From Brochothrix thermosphacta DSM 20171 = FSL F6-1036 (GTDB lineage Bacteria; Bacillota; Bacilli; Lactobacillales; Listeriaceae): DNA of 64,000 bases. The first letter of the stretch is position 1. Each line of letters starts with the position of its first letter. The stretch spans positions 1,798,001 through 1,862,000 of the forward strand of contig NZ_CP145608.1 in assembly GCF_036884295.1 (NCBI RefSeq). Direction: 5' to 3'. This document shows positions 46,068-57,301 of this stretch, piece after piece. The notes under the pieces are model-generated. The model searched no databases and was not told the DNA's origin. It saw only the letters and a program-made list of their open reading frames with translations. The translations under genes and the position numbers were made by a program.

Positions 46068-47012
46068 ATGCTACAAATTTTCAAAACAGACATGGCTTCA
46101 GGCCAATTGCTCGAATTACAAGAAATTGAAGACCAATGCTGGATTAACTTAGTCAGCCCAACAACGGAAGAAATCAACCAAATTGTAGAACAAACAAGCG
46201 TGCCGGTTGAATTTTTACGTGACCCACTTGATAATGATGAAAGTTCTCGTATCGAACGTGAAGATGATAATGTGCTTATCATTGCCGATTTCCCTATTGA
46301 GAACACTGATGATGATGTGAGCTCTATCTCATTCGAAACAATGCCGTTGGGGATTATTATCACCAATAAAGTGTTTATTACCGTCTGTTCAGAAAACTCA
46401 CCAATTTTACAATCATTCATTCATCAAAAAGTGCGCAATTTCTATACGCACATGAAAACGCGTTTCGCTCTACAAATTCTATATCTTGTTTCGACAAGTT
46501 ACTTACGTTTACTCAAACGTTTAAACCGTCATTCAGATCGAATTGAAAAAGAACTACATCGTTCAATGAAGAACAAACAATTGTATGATCTCATGGGAAT
46601 CGAAAAAAGTTTAGTGTACTTCGTTACCTCTTTGAAATCAAATAAATTAGTGTTAGATAAGATGTTTCGTCAAAATATGATTCGCATGTATGAGGAAGAC
46701 CAAGACCTGTTGGAAGACGTTATTATCGAAAATCGTCAAGGTCTTGAAATGGCCGATATACATAGCAATATTTTAAGTGGGATGATGGATGCCTATGCTT
46801 CTATCATTGGTAACAACATGAATATTGTTATGAAATATCTTACATCAGTCACAATCATCCTCTCATTCCCAACAATGGTATTCAGTTTTTACGGTATGAA
46901 CGTTAAATTACCATTTATGAATAATGAATATGGGTGGATAATCGCAATTGGCTTCGCAATAATTATTGCAGTAGTCACAGCCTTTGTTTTCTCTAAAAAG
47001 AAATTCTTTTAA
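46068..47012 (+). CDS. corA: CorA-family Mg2+ transporter
   Basis: Pentameric cation channel for Mg2+ (possibly Co2+ or Ni2+). The large N-terminal cytoplasmic domain (1-250) ends in a long helix. Two C-terminal transmembrane segments follow: VTIILSFPTMVFSFYGMNV with the signature YGMN at about 283, and IIAIGFAIIIAVVTAFVF. A lysine-rich tail ends the protein. The length is 314 residues. AGGAGG precedes the ATG. It is preceded by a structured leader with an EPDP-containing ORF, which suggests Mg-dependent control. Confidence 0.93.
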   Translation: MLQIFKTDMASGQLLELQEIEDQCWINLVSPTTEEINQIVEQTSVPVEFLRDPLDNDESSRIEREDDNVLIIADFPIENTDDDVSSISFETMPLGIIITNKVFITVCSENSPILQSFIHQKVRNFYTHMKTRFALQILYLVSTSYLRLLKRLNRHSDRIEKELHRSMKNKQLYDLMGIEKSLVYFVTSLKSNKLVLDKMFRQNMIRMYEEDQDLLEDVIIENRQGLEMADIHSNILSGMMDAYASIIGNNMNIVMKYLTSVTIILSFPTMVFSFYGMNVKLPFMNNEYGWIIAIGFAIIIAVVTAFVFSKKKFF

Positions 47013-47056
47013 AACCTAAAGGTTCTGATAGCTCATTTAAAACTAAAAAGAATTGG

Positions 47057-47100
47057 AAAAAACCACTTGATGATATTTTTACAGTCATCGGGTGGTTTTT
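47057..47100 (+). terminator. Terminator after corA (unit 1 hairpin)
   Basis: 13-bp stem including two G-U pairs, flanked by A6 and U5. It lies 45 nt after the corA stop. Confidence 0.8.
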
Positions 47101-47127
47101 GAAATTTTTAAAAGTTTTAGCTATTAG
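47099..47127 (+). promoter_or_regulatory. Promoter-like sequence inside repeat unit 1
   Basis: TTGAAA (47099-47104), 17 bp, TATTAG (47122-47127). The same pair recurs at 47222-47249 with a 16-bp spacer. Each would drive a short transcript that ends at the next hairpin. Confidence 0.4.
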
Positions 47128-47133
47128 AACTGG

Positions 47134-47225
47134 AAATAATAAAGGTTCTGATAGCTCATTTAAAACTAAAAAGAATTGGAAAAAACCACTTGATGATATT
47201 TTCACAGTCATCGGGTGGTTTTTGA
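47134..47225 (+). ncRNA. Candidate small RNA, repeat unit 2
   Basis: Predicted from the promoter-like sequence at 47099-47127 and the terminator hairpin at 47184-47225, giving about 90 nt. It opens with a weak stem GAAC/GTTC around GGAAATAATAAA. There is no direct evidence of expression. Confidence 0.35.
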
Positions 47226-47255
47226 AATTTTTAAAAGTTTTAGTATTAGAACTGG

Positions 47256-47347
47256 AAATAATAAAGGTTCTGATAGCTCTCTCAAAACTGAATAAAATTG
47301 AAAAAAGCAATATAATGAAATTATTACAGTCACTATATTGCCTTTTA
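47256..47347 (+). ncRNA. Candidate small RNA, repeat unit 3
   Basis: Predicted from the promoter-like sequence at 47222-47249 and the hairpin at 47307-47341 followed by CTTTT. The sequence has diverged from unit 2, but order, size and hairpin are kept. Confidence 0.3.
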
Positions 47348-47370
47348 AATTTTAGAACGCACACTAAATT

Positions 47371-47412
47371 AAAAAACCCGTATTATTCTGATTGTTTTCA
47401 TCAGGACAATAC
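47371..47412 (-). terminator. Terminator of the alpha/beta hydrolase gene
   Basis: On the minus strand GTATTGTCCTGAT and ATCAGAATAATAC pair with one mismatch around GAAAACA, followed by GGGTTTTTT. Confidence 0.82.
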
Positions 47413-47431
47413 AAGCTTTTTAAATTAAGTC

Positions 47432-48085
47432 TTATTTCAAAAATAACTTTAACGAATCTACTAGCTTATTCGGATTAACCACATAACTATCGTGTGTCTC
47501 ATTTTCAAAGACTAACAGTTCAGCTTGCGGTAAAGCCTTTGCTAACTCGCTAAACGTTTCTGGACGAAAAACATCATTTTCTCCCGCAATAACTAATGTT
47601 GGACTATTTATTGTTGTAACTTCTTCCAATCTTATTTGCGGTTGATCTAGCATCAATTTAATTAAAGGTGATTTAGTTTGCTGATATTCCAATTCCAAAA
47701 GCATATACTCTGCTTTTTTAAACGCAGCTGGTGATAAATTGACACCTAATAATGCCAGTCTTTCCATCGGTATTCCAAGAAGTGCCAATTTAATTCCAAT
47801 GATTGCACCATCACTAAAACCGATTATTCGAATGGGTTGTAATTTCAGCTCAGCAACAAATGCCACGATATCCTGCGCCATCGTTTCATAACTATAATCA
47901 GTTGTCTGTGTACTCTCACCATGATTGCGACTATCAATCGCATAAACAGTATAAGTATCTGCTAATTTGGCTTGTAATTTTTCAAAAACCTGATGATCCT
48001 CACCATTACCATGTAGCAACAATACTACCGGACCACTGCCTGACTGGACATAGTTTAACTCAATACCATTAACCGTAATTTTCAT
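47432..48085 (-). CDS. Alpha/beta-hydrolase fold protein
   Basis: Single-domain alpha/beta hydrolase of 217 residues. The oxyanion region is VVLLLHGNGEDHQVF (about residue 21). The nucleophile elbow GFSDGA (Ser about 92), acid AGENDVFRPE (Asp about 169) and ETHDSYVV (His about 197) complete the triad. No signal peptide is seen. The substrate is unknown; the size resembles small esterases and peptidase-like hydrolases. It is followed on the same strand by its own terminator and preceded 13 bp upstream by yktA. Confidence 0.85.
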   Translation of the reverse strand: MKITVNGIELNYVQSGSGPVVLLLHGNGEDHQVFEKLQAKLADTYTVYAIDSRNHGESTQTTDYSYETMAQDIVAFVAELKLQPIRIIGFSDGAIIGIKLALLGIPMERLALLGVNLSPAAFKKAEYMLLELEYQQTKSPLIKLMLDQPQIRLEEVTTINSPTLVIAGENDVFRPETFSELAKALPQAELLVFENETHDSYVVNPNKLVDSLKLFLK

Positions 48086-48098
48086 AATCGACCTCTTC

Positions 48099-48368
48099 TC
48101 ACATTTTCACTATTTTACGTGTTGTCGATTTCATCTCTTGAATTGTACGATAAATTGAATAGCCGCTTTCTTTTTCAAAATCTGCACCTAAGCGCTTTTC
48201 TTCACCAATACTTTTAACTACTTTTTTGAATTCTTTATAAGCTGATTGCAAATCTTCCACAGCAATCCCTTTTTCATAAGCAGATTCTATTTTTTGTAAA
48301 AACTCAACAACAGCGATTGTTTCATTTGTTGTCCAAGCAACATCTATTGGATAACTATAGTTATTCAT
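48099..48368 (-). CDS. yktA: UPF0223 family protein YktA
   Basis: Protein of 89 residues, MNNYSYPIDVAWTTNETIAV, with AYKEFKKVVKSIGEEKRLGA diagnostic of UPF0223. The function is unknown. The ATG at 48368 with AAGGAG is preferred over an upstream reading. The gene normally sits between pdh and yktB, as here. Confidence 0.9.
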   Translation of the reverse strand: MNNYSYPIDVAWTTNETIAVVEFLQKIESAYEKGIAVEDLQSAYKEFKKVVKSIGEEKRLGADFEKESGYSIYRTIQEMKSTTRKIVKM

Positions 48369-48492
48369 TTTCACCACTCCTTTATCTTTATTCAACATAT
48401 TTTATTATAAGGCTATTCTTACTTAAACAAAAGGATTACACTATAGAAAGAGAATAAACGTTCATTTAACAAAATAATAGCTGGAGGATTTT

Positions 48493-49134
48493 ATGAAAAA
48501 GATTTTGATTTACCTCTTTATATCGCTCAATCTTAATGCATTTGGCAACGCCCTTACGATTAAAATAAATCTCGGTAGCGCACCCTGGACTGGACTTGCA
48601 ACAAATGCCGCCTTTTTTTTCAAAGTACCGATTGGTGTAACATTAACTGTTGTTGGAGTAACGGCACTTATTATAAACTATTTCGCTTACAAAGATTCAT
48701 CAGTCAAAAGATCAATGTTTAACCTTTTGTTTTTACTATCCTTTAGCTATCTTGTTGATTTATGGTATTACATCTTACCGGATATCACAATTGAATCTTA
48801 TACCATTCGCTTAGCTTTAAATATTCTTGGTATTATTTTTATTGCCGCAGGAGTTTCAATTTATTTACGATTAAATGTCGTATTGCATCCAGTAGACGAG
48901 TTATTACAAATATTCAGACTACAAGTTTATCGTGGCAATGTTGTTAAGGCACAAATAACAAGCCTTTCAATTCCATTACTCGGCTCATTAGTATTTTGGA
49001 TAGTAAGCGGTAATTTATATGCCGTTAACGTTGCTACACTTTTTTCATTTTTATTTATGGGCTATTTTATTGTCTTTTTCGACAAATATTTTTTCCCGAA
49101 TTTAAAATTAAATGCACAAATTTCAAATAAGTGA
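48493..49134 (+). CDS. YczE/YyaS-type integral membrane protein
   Basis: Protein of 213 residues with about five transmembrane helices. The N-terminal SLNLNAFGNALTIKINLGSAPW resembles the glycine/asparagine-rich start of YczE and YitT-like membrane proteins. The function is unknown. GGAGG precedes the ATG. It is divergent from yktA. Confidence 0.72.
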   Translation: MKKILIYLFISLNLNAFGNALTIKINLGSAPWTGLATNAAFFFKVPIGVTLTVVGVTALIINYFAYKDSSVKRSMFNLLFLLSFSYLVDLWYYILPDITIESYTIRLALNILGIIFIAAGVSIYLRLNVVLHPVDELLQIFRLQVYRGNVVKAQITSLSIPLLGSLVFWIVSGNLYAVNVATLFSFLFMGYFIVFFDKYFFPNLKLNAQISNK

Positions 49135-49325
49135 TAATTAAAATTGTCACCCTTAACATCAGTAATTAAAATCATTGTTGGCACCCGACTATATGTTAGC
49201 CATTTTATTAACAATACAATTCACTTTCACTTTTCACAAACTACAGTTATACTAAAAGTATCTTAGCATGAATGTCTAAGATGGTTTCGCCTATTCTACC
49301 AAAATGTTTGAATGGAGTGGTTAGA

Positions 49326-49514
49326 TTGAATAAAGACGAAATGTTAAACAAAGTAAACGAACTTGTAGGTGAAGGAAAAATAGAAGGTGCAAAAGATTTT
49401 ATCGCTGAACATAAAGATGGTTTAGGTGAATATGCTGAAAAAGCAAAAGCACTAACAGAAAACTTCGATACAAATAGTATTATTGATAAAGTTAAAAATT
49501 TATTCGGTAAGTAA
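49326..49514 (+). CDS. Small charged helical protein, TTG start
   Basis: Protein of 62 residues, almost entirely helix-forming and rich in Lys/Glu/Asp, with no Cys, His or Trp. The start is TTG at 49326, 8 nt after GGAG. The first in-frame ATG is five codons further on and has no ribosome-binding site. It resembles small general-stress proteins of the YtxH/CsbD kind in composition only; no family was recognised. It is monocistronic, with a hairpin (49260-49282) upstream and a strong terminator downstream. Confidence 0.68.
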   Translation: MNKDEMLNKVNELVGEGKIEGAKDFIAEHKDGLGEYAEKAKALTENFDTNSIIDKVKNLFGK

Positions 49515-49524
49515 TATCAAGCAA

Positions 49525-49557
49525 AAACCAGTTGGAAATTCCAACTGGTTTTTTATT
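49525..49557 (+). terminator. Terminator of the small helical protein gene
   Basis: AAAACCAGTTGGAA and TTCCAACTGGTTTT perfect stem followed by TTTATTTAT. Confidence 0.9.
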
Positions 49558-49585
49558 TATGAAAAAGTATAATCCCCTACTCAAA

Positions 49586-50161
49586 TTAACCCATTTCCAA
49601 AATAGTATCGATTGCACTTAACACTTCTTCACTCTCTTCATGCGTTGTTAAAATGATACCTTTTCCCTCAGCTAATTTAACATTTATAAGTTTGTACAAA
49701 AGCAGCTTTCTTTTTTTATCGATAGAAGCAAATGGTTCATCTAAAATATACCAATCTTTATCTAAAGATAACAAAATAATAACATAAAGAAATCTTTTTT
49801 CTCCACCCGATAACATTCCCCATTGCTTTTTTAACAAATTATTAAGATCGTTTCTTTCAATTATATTATCACTTAAATCAAAAAAAGAGCTGATATTTTT
49901 ATTGTCGTCTATCCCCTAACTAAATTTCAAAAAATCCATTCCTGATAAACGATCCGAAAAATAAATATGTTGATTAATGTAAATGATTTTTTCATTCCCA
50001 AAAATACAATTTCCCTTAGTTTTTTTCAATCCGGATATATAATCCAATAACAATGTTTTTCCAACCCCATTATCACCAACTAATAAATTATATCCTTTTG
50101 AGATTGTCATGTTAATTTGTTTATCCACAAAAGGAATCGTTAAGTTTTTTATTTCAATCAT
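49586..50161 (-). pseudogene. ABC exporter ATPase interrupted by an amber codon
   Basis: ATP-binding subunit of an ABC-2 type exporter. If one TAG at 49916-49918 is read through, the frame encodes 191 residues with every ATPase motif in order: Walker A GDNGVGKT, Q-loop YINQ, signature MLSGGEKR, Walker B WYILDEP and H-loop THEE. The frame before and after the stop is identical, so this is a single nonsense change rather than a frameshift. The start at 50161 follows AAGG and overlaps the permease end by 4 nt. It is either a recent pseudogene or a sequencing error. Confidence 0.8.
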
Positions 50162-50165
50162 TAGC

Positions 50166-50846
50166 CTACCTTCTTTCATTTGAAGTTGGTTCAAAATTTA
50201 ATACAGCATAAAGACTTAACATTATAATTACTATTGCAGATAAAACAAAGATAAAGATATCTTTTACGCTATGACTTATTAGCAAGTTCGCCAAATTCAA
50301 TAGTGGATTATATTTATTGATAGCATGATTAGTATTCAAAAGGATAAACAAACTAAAAATGACTATAGTGAATATTGAATTCACTGTATTTGCATGTATT
50401 TTCTTTAGCAAAGTAATATTGTAGCCTAAAAAAGCTACTGGAATACAAGCGAAAATTGTTAATGTGCTATAAATTAATAATTTGAAAAAGGATAGTGGTA
50501 AAATTGTAACTACTATTAAATTTAATAAATTCACACTAATAAAACTGAATATAACTTGCGTTAATAGATTACCAAGAAAAAAATACAATGGTGAATTTTT
50601 AATAGAAAAAATAGTCTTTAAGCTACCAGTTTCTTTTAACTGTAAAGCATAAAGACCCACTCCGTATATATAACAGCAAACGATAATATAGACCCACCAA
50701 TAGGATAAATCCCATTCATTGTTAACATTTTTTCGATTCATAAAAAACGTTATTACCGGTAGTAAAATTGACCACAGTAACGGAATTTTGTCTTTCAAAA
50801 GCATTTTAAGATTAAATACTGCATAGGATTTAACAACGGTTAACAT
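50166..50846 (-). CDS. ABC-2 type exporter permease subunit
   Basis: Protein of 226 residues with six predicted transmembrane helices and low GC content. It starts MLTVVKSYAVFNLKMLLKDK, typical of ABC-2 permeases. AAGGAGGGG precedes the ATG. It is coupled to an ATPase gene that is interrupted, so the exporter may be non-functional. The cargo is unknown; small ABC-2 pairs of this size often act in peptide export or immunity. The gene pair is the most accessory-looking part of the window. Confidence 0.78.
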   Translation of the reverse strand: MLTVVKSYAVFNLKMLLKDKIPLLWSILLPVITFFMNRKNVNNEWDLSYWWVYIIVCCYIYGVGLYALQLKETGSLKTIFSIKNSPLYFFLGNLLTQVIFSFISVNLLNLIVVTILPLSFFKLLIYSTLTIFACIPVAFLGYNITLLKKIHANTVNSIFTIVIFSLFILLNTNHAINKYNPLLNLANLLISHSVKDIFIFVLSAIVIIMLSLYAVLNFEPTSNERR

Positions 50847-51186
50847 GTTTCCCCTCCTTTATGGAAATGGTAATAATTTCGATTTTTCTTTCACCTGAAC
50901 ATATTTTACTTTGGGAATCTTCTGTATTAAGCAATAAATACCAGAATAAAAACCAGAATATTCCGTCAATTTAAGATGTTTCAAATTTCTTTAAATATTT
51001 TGATGGTATTCCTTCCAGACGAAAAATATATACTATCTATTTAAAAAAACTGGCTATTGACAAAACAAACTTAACATACGCCGCATTATAAAGCAACTAT
51101 GGAACAAGTTGCTTATCTTTAAAAAGCAGATTAATCAACTAAGTAGATTCCTAATTTTCACCTCTACTATATTTTGCTGTATTTAC
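50847..51186. other. 340-bp gap upstream of the ABC genes
   Basis: AT-rich, with no gene seen. An inverted repeat AAGCAAC...GTTGCTT lies at 51091-51114 without a U-tract. No convincing promoter for the ABC pair was found; a TTGACA on the plus strand near 51057 lacks a -10 at proper spacing. Confidence 0.4.
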
Positions 51187-51228
51187 AAAAAAAAGAACCC
51201 CTCACAGCTCAAGAGCTGCAAGGAGTTC
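51187..51228 (-). terminator. Terminator of the pdh operon
   Basis: On the minus strand GAACTCCTTGCAGCTC and GCTGTGAGGGGTTC form a long stem with TTGA in the loop, followed by eight U residues. It starts 9 nt after pdhD. Confidence 0.93.
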
Positions 51229-51236
51229 AGTCTTTA

Positions 51237-52640
51237 TTACATGTGGATTGGCATACCAAGCGCAAGCTCAGCAGCTTCCATTACTGTTTCACTTAATGAA
51301 GGATGTGCATGAATTGTTAAAGCGATATCTTCAGCGTTCATACCTGCTTCGATAGCTAAACCAATTTCAGAAACAACATCACTTGCATTAACACCTACAA
51401 CTTGACCACCAATTACAAGGTTGTCAGATTTGCGAGTGATTAAGCGTACAAAGCCTTCAGGAGCGTTTAAAGATAACGCACGGCCGTTACCGCCTAATGG
51501 GAATTTTGAAGCTTTAACATCATAACCAGCATCTTTTGCTTCTTTTTCAGATAATCCAACTTGAGCGATTTCTGGATCAGAGAACACGATTGCAGGCATA
51601 ACGATATAATCAACTTCTGAAGGTTCACCAGCAATTACTTCTGCTGCAACTTTACCTTCGTATGATGCTTTATGAGCAAGTGGAGCGCCAGCAACGATAT
51701 CGCCGATTGCAAAAATGTTAGAAACACTTGTGCGACCTTGTTTGTCAACTTCAACTAAACCACGATCTGTTAATTTAACACCTGCTTGTTCTAAGCCAAT
51801 TTCAGCTGTGTTAGGGAAACGACCAACCGTTACCATTACATAATCAGCTTCAACTGTTTCTTCTTTATCATTTGCTTTATAAGAAACGACAACGCCTGTA
51901 TCTGACTCTTCAACACCTTGTGCTAAAGCTTTAGTTACGATAGTTGCGCCTTTGTCTTTCATTTTACGCTTAACAGGTTGTACCATATCTTTAGGGTATT
52001 GCGGTAAAATTTCATCGCCACCTTCTAAGATAACAACTTCAGTACCTAAGTTTGCAAAAGCAGAACCTAGTTCAGTTCCGATATATCCGCCACCAATGAT
52101 GACTAATTTTTTCGGTACTTCTGGTAAAGCTAAAGCTGTAGTTGAGTTAAGTACACGTTTTGAATATTTGAAACCTTTGATTTCAATCGGTGTAGAACCT
52201 GTTGCGATAATCAAGTTTTTGTATGTGTATGTTTCAGCGCCATTTTCGTGCATTACACGAATTGAGCTGTCTTCACCAACATAAGCTTCACCTGCAACAA
52301 CAGTTACTTTATTTTTCTTAAGAAGTCCAGCAACGCCTGAAGTTAATTTATTAACAACGCCGCCTTTCCATTCTTGAGCTTTCGTAAAGTCTAATTTGAT
52401 ATCTTCAGCTAAAACACCCATGATATCTGAATGTTGAGCTTCTTGATAACGGTGACCAATAGTGATCAATGCTTTTGAAGGAATACAACCAACGTTTAAG
52501 CATGTTCCACCAAGGTTTTCTTTTTCAATTAAAGTTACTTGTTGACCAAGTTGTGCGGCACGAATGGCAGCTACATATCCACCAGGTCCCCCACCAATAA
52601 CGATTGTTTCTGCATCAATTGGAAAATCGCCTACTACCAT
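51237..52640 (-). CDS. pdhD: Dihydrolipoamide dehydrogenase (E3)
   Basis: FAD flavoprotein that reoxidises dihydrolipoamide with NAD+. The FAD motif is [19 protein letters not shown], the redox-active disulfide is [11 protein letters not shown] (near residue 45), and the NAD motif is [16 protein letters not shown] (about 182). The active His-Glu pair lies in [15 protein letters not shown] near the C-terminus. The length is 467 residues. It is the last gene of the operon, 3 bp after pdhC. Confidence 0.97.
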   Translation of the reverse strand: MVVGDFPIDAETIVIGGGPGGYVAAIRAAQLGQQVTLIEKENLGGTCLNVGCIPSKALITIGHRYQEAQHSDIMGVLAEDIKLDFTKAQEWKGGVVNKLTSGVAGLLKKNKVTVVAGEAYVGEDSSIRVMHENGAETYTYKNLIIATGSTPIEIKGFKYSKRVLNSTTALALPEVPKKLVIIGGGYIGTELGSAFANLGTEVVILEGGDEILPQYPKDMVQPVKRKMKDKGATIVTKALAQGVEESDTGVVVSYKANDKEETVEADYVMVTVGRFPNTAEIGLEQAGVKLTDRGLVEVDKQGRTSVSNIFAIGDIVAGAPLAHKASYEGKVAAEVIAGEPSEVDYIVMPAIVFSDPEIAQVGLSEKEAKDAGYDVKASKFPLGGNGRALSLNAPEGFVRLITRKSDNLVIGGQVVGVNASDVVSEIGLAIEAGMNAEDIALTIHAHPSLSETVMEAAELALGMPIHM

Positions 52641-52643
52641 AAT

Positions 52644-53963
52644 TTATCCCTCCATTAATAACAATTCTGGGTCAGCCAGTAATCGTTTGATATGATTCAT
52701 TGCATTTTGAGCTGTTGCGCCATCGATGATACGGTGATCGAAGCTTAATGATAAGGCAATTACTGGAGCAACTGCAACTTCACCATTAACTACGATTGCT
52801 TTATCAGCAATACGGCCAATTCCTAAAATAGCAACTTCTGGATGGTTGATAACTGGAGTAAACCATTGTCCACCAGCAGAACCAATGTTAGAGATAGTTG
52901 TAGATCCACCGCTCATTTCTGAAGCGCCTAATTTACCATCACGTGCTTTAACAGCTAATTCATTGATTTCAGCAGAGATAGCAAAAACAGATTTAGTGTT
53001 TGCATCTTTAACAACAGGTACTAATAAACCACGATCAGTATCAGCAGCGATACCAATGTTATAGTAATGTTTGTAGATAATTTCATCAGATGAATCATCG
53101 ATAGATGCGTTCAATACTGGGTATTTTTTAAGTGCACTTGTTAATGCTTTAACAACATATGGCAAGTAAGTTAATTTAATGTCTTGTGCAGCAGCAACTT
53201 CTTTGAAACGTTTACGATGAGCAACAAGTGCAGATACATCGATTTCATCCATTAAAGTTACGTGAGGTGCAGTGTGTTTCGAGTTAACCATTGCTTTAGC
53301 AATTGCTTTACGAATACCTGACATTTTTTCACGAGTTTCACGTTCACCTGGAGCGATTGGTGCTGGAGCAGCTTTTTCAGTTGCAGTTGCAGCTGGAGCA
53401 GCTTCTTCAGTTGATGATGCTACTGCAGCAGAATCACCATTCAAGAATGCTTCAACGTTTTCTTTAAGAACACGACCTGCTTTACCAGAACCGGCAACGC
53501 TAGAGATGCTCACACCGTTATCACGTGCAAATTTACGTACAGATGGCATAGCAATAACACGATCATTTTCGCGTTCTACAGCTTCTGTCGCAACAGGTGC
53601 AGGAGTTGATGCAGGTGCTTGTTGAGCAGCTGGGTCAGGAGCGTTTACTGGAGCAGCTGGAGATTCAGGAGTTTGCTCTTGTGTTTCAGCTGGAGCAGCT
53701 TCTTCTTCTTGATCATTGTCATGACCTGGTGCGTCGATAGTGATTAATAAATCACCAACAACAGAAACAGTACCTTCAGTTACATGAACTTCTAATACAG
53801 TACCTGTTACAGGACTTGGAATTTCTTCAACACTTTTATCATTTTGAACTTCTAACAATGGCTCATCTTCTTCGATTTTATCGCCTGGTTTTACAAACCA
53901 TTTTACGATTTCGCCTTCGTGAATACCTTCACCGATATCTGGTAATTTGAATTTAAATGACAC
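52644..53963 (-). CDS. pdhC: Dihydrolipoamide acetyltransferase (E2)
   Basis: Core of the pyruvate dehydrogenase complex. It has one lipoyl domain (residues 1-77, lipoyl-Lys in [10 protein letters not shown]) and an Ala/Pro/Glu-rich linker. The peripheral subunit-binding domain (about 135-172; [16 protein letters not shown]) is followed by a second Ala-rich linker. The catalytic domain ends with the active site [12 protein letters not shown]. The start is GTG at 53963 with AGGGGA upstream. The length is 439 residues. Confidence 0.96.
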   Translation of the reverse strand: MSFKFKLPDIGEGIHEGEIVKWFVKPGDKIEEDEPLLEVQNDKSVEEIPSPVTGTVLEVHVTEGTVSVVGDLLITIDAPGHDNDQEEEAAPAETQEQTPESPAAPVNAPDPAAQQAPASTPAPVATEAVERENDRVIAMPSVRKFARDNGVSISSVAGSGKAGRVLKENVEAFLNGDSAAVASSTEEAAPAATATEKAAPAPIAPGERETREKMSGIRKAIAKAMVNSKHTAPHVTLMDEIDVSALVAHRKRFKEVAAAQDIKLTYLPYVVKALTSALKKYPVLNASIDDSSDEIIYKHYYNIGIAADTDRGLLVPVVKDANTKSVFAISAEINELAVKARDGKLGASEMSGGSTTISNIGSAGGQWFTPVINHPEVAILGIGRIADKAIVVNGEVAVAPVIALSLSFDHRIIDGATAQNAMNHIKRLLADPELLLMEG

Positions 53964-53994
53964 TTTTATCCATCCCCTAACATTTCTATTAGTT

Positions 53995-54027
53995 TAAGCA
54001 ATCACACAGAAAACATGCGATTGCTTA
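53995..54027 (-). other. Inter-cistronic hairpin between pdhB and pdhC
   Basis: On the minus strand AAGCAATC and GATTGCTT pair around a 15-nt loop, with no U-tract. It probably affects mRNA processing or the relative yield of pdhAB and pdhCD rather than termination. Confidence 0.5.
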
Positions 54028-54063
54028 TACTGTTTATATCTTTCAAGTTACAACGTTTCTAAA

Positions 54064-55041
54064 TTAGAAAGAAAGAACTTCTTTAGCTTTGTTGTAAATA
54101 TCTGTTTTGTTTGGTAACCAAGCAGTTTCAGCTTGAGCAAATGGGAACACTGAATCAGCAGCTGTTACACGGCCAACTGGTGCTTCCAAGCTAAGGATTG
54201 CACGATCGTTAATTTCAGCAACAACATGTGCTGCAACACCTGCTTGTTTTTGAGCTTCTTGAATAACAACCACGTGGTTAGTTTTTTCAATAGAAGTAAC
54301 AAGTGTTTCAGTATCGATTGGGCTAACAGTACGTAAATCGATAACTTCTGCAGAAATACCTTCTTTTTCAAGATCTTCAGCAGCTTTTAATGATTCTTGA
54401 ACCATTGCGCCATAAGCGATAAGAGTAATGTCAGTACCTTCACGACGGATGTTTGCTTTACCAAGAGGTACAGTGTAAGAACCTTCTGGAACATCTTCAC
54501 GGAATGAACGGTAAAGTTTCATGTGCTCTAAAAATACAACTGGATCGTTATCACGAATAGCAGAGATTAATAAACCTTTTGCTTCGTAAGGAGTTGATGG
54601 AATAACAACTTTAAGACCAGGAGTTTGAGCCATTAATCCTTCTAAACTATCAGCATGCATTTCAGGAGTATGTACACCACCACCGAAAGGCGCGCGGAAA
54701 ACAACTGGCATGTTACGAGTGTTACCTGAACGGTAACGAGTACGGGCTACTTGGCCAGCTACTTGGTCAAATACTTCGAATACAAAACCGAAGAATTGAA
54801 TTTCAGCTACTGGACGGAAACCTTTGTATGCTAAACCGTTTGCTAAACCACCAATTGCAGATTCTGCAAGGGGTGTATCGAAGACGCGGTCAACGCCAAA
54901 TTCTTTTTGTAAGTTTTCAGTTGCACGGAAAACACCGCCGTTGTTACCAACATCTTCACCAAAAACAAGTACGTTTTCATCGTTACGTAATTCTGTTGCA
55001 AGCGCATCAGTGATCGCTTGAATCATCGTCATTTGTGCCAT
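54064..55041 (-). CDS. pdhB: Pyruvate dehydrogenase E1 component, beta subunit
   Basis: Beta subunit of the heterotetrameric ThDP-dependent E1. [37 protein letters not shown] and [20 protein letters not shown] are typical, with [18 protein letters not shown] near residue 122. The ATG at 55041 with AAGGAG is used, giving 325 residues. An upstream extension overlaps pdhA and lacks a start signal. It begins 1 bp after pdhA ends. Confidence 0.97.
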   Translation of the reverse strand: MAQMTMIQAITDALATELRNDENVLVFGEDVGNNGGVFRATENLQKEFGVDRVFDTPLAESAIGGLANGLAYKGFRPVAEIQFFGFVFEVFDQVAGQVARTRYRSGNTRNMPVVFRAPFGGGVHTPEMHADSLEGLMAQTPGLKVVIPSTPYEAKGLLISAIRDNDPVVFLEHMKLYRSFREDVPEGSYTVPLGKANIRREGTDITLIAYGAMVQESLKAAEDLEKEGISAEVIDLRTVSPIDTETLVTSIEKTNHVVVIQEAQKQAGVAAHVVAEINDRAILSLEAPVGRVTAADSVFPFAQAETAWLPNKTDIYNKAKEVLSF

Positions 55042-55042
55042 G

Positions 55043-56700
<1,658 letters not shown>

Positions 56701-56715
56701 GAGGTGTAACGGATT

Positions 56716-57267
56716 ATGATTACAATGAAAGATATCGTTCGTGAGGGACATCCCTCATTAAGAGTAAAAGCAAAAGATGTAAATTTACCATTGTCTGCGG
56801 AAGACATTAAGATTGGAAATGACATGTTGACGTTTTTAAAAAATAGTCAAGATGAAGAAATTGCAGAAAAATATGAATTGCGTGCTGGGATTGGTATTGC
56901 TGCTCCACAAATCGCAGTAGAGAAACGTATTATTGCGCTACATTTGCTGGATGACCGTGAACGTCTGATTAGCCACGTTCTATACAATCCAAAAATTGTT
57001 AGTCATTCTGTTGAAGATGCATGTTTAGCTGGTGGAGAAGGTTGTCTTTCAGTGGACCGTGATGTCCCAGGATATGTTGTGCGTCATATGCGTGTCACTG
57101 TGTCAGCGTTTGATATTAATTCTAAACCTGTGAAATTAAGATTTAAGGGTTACCCTGCCATGTGTGTTCAACATGAAATTGATCATATTAACGGCATTAT
57201 GTTTTATGATCATATAAACGATAAAGACCCTTACGAACTTAAAGATACTGTAACAGTGATTGATTAA
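56716..57267 (+). CDS. def: Peptide deformylase
   Basis: Metallo-hydrolase that removes the formyl group from nascent proteins. All three motifs are present: GIGIAAPQI (about residue 60), EGCLSVDRD (about 111) and the metal site [12 protein letters not shown] (about 155). The 183-residue length and the insertions indicate the type II (Gram-positive) enzyme. GAGGTG precedes the ATG. It is divergent from pdhA, as in Listeria and Bacillus. Confidence 0.97.
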   Translation: MITMKDIVREGHPSLRVKAKDVNLPLSAEDIKIGNDMLTFLKNSQDEEIAEKYELRAGIGIAAPQIAVEKRIIALHLLDDRERLISHVLYNPKIVSHSVEDACLAGGEGCLSVDRDVPGYVVRHMRVTVSAFDINSKPVKLRFKGYPAMCVQHEIDHINGIMFYDHINDKDPYELKDTVTVID

Positions 57268-57301
57268 TTGTTTCTATTTAATATGAAATGAGGAACATTC
57301 T

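Larger units (their letters stand above)
47018..47347 (+). repeat. Tandem 123-bp units with terminator hairpins
   Basis: Units start with GGTTCTGATAGCTC at 47021, 47144 and 47266. Units 1 and 2 are nearly identical over their length; unit 3 is diverged. Each carries a hairpin: AACCACTTGATGA with TCATCGGGTGGTT (47061-47097 and 47184-47220, two G-U pairs), and in unit 3 GCAATATAATGA with TCACTATATTGC (47307-47341). A TTACAGTCA-like loop sequence is shared. Units 1 and 2 end in a promoter-like TTGAAA-17/16-TATTAG. Unit 1 would end the corA mRNA. Confidence 0.85.

Noticed and set aside
46993-47428. Repeat-containing ORFs on both strands over the 123-bp units
   Set aside because: The unit length is a multiple of three, so ORFs persist by chance. 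They have no ribosome-binding site and run through terminator hairpins.
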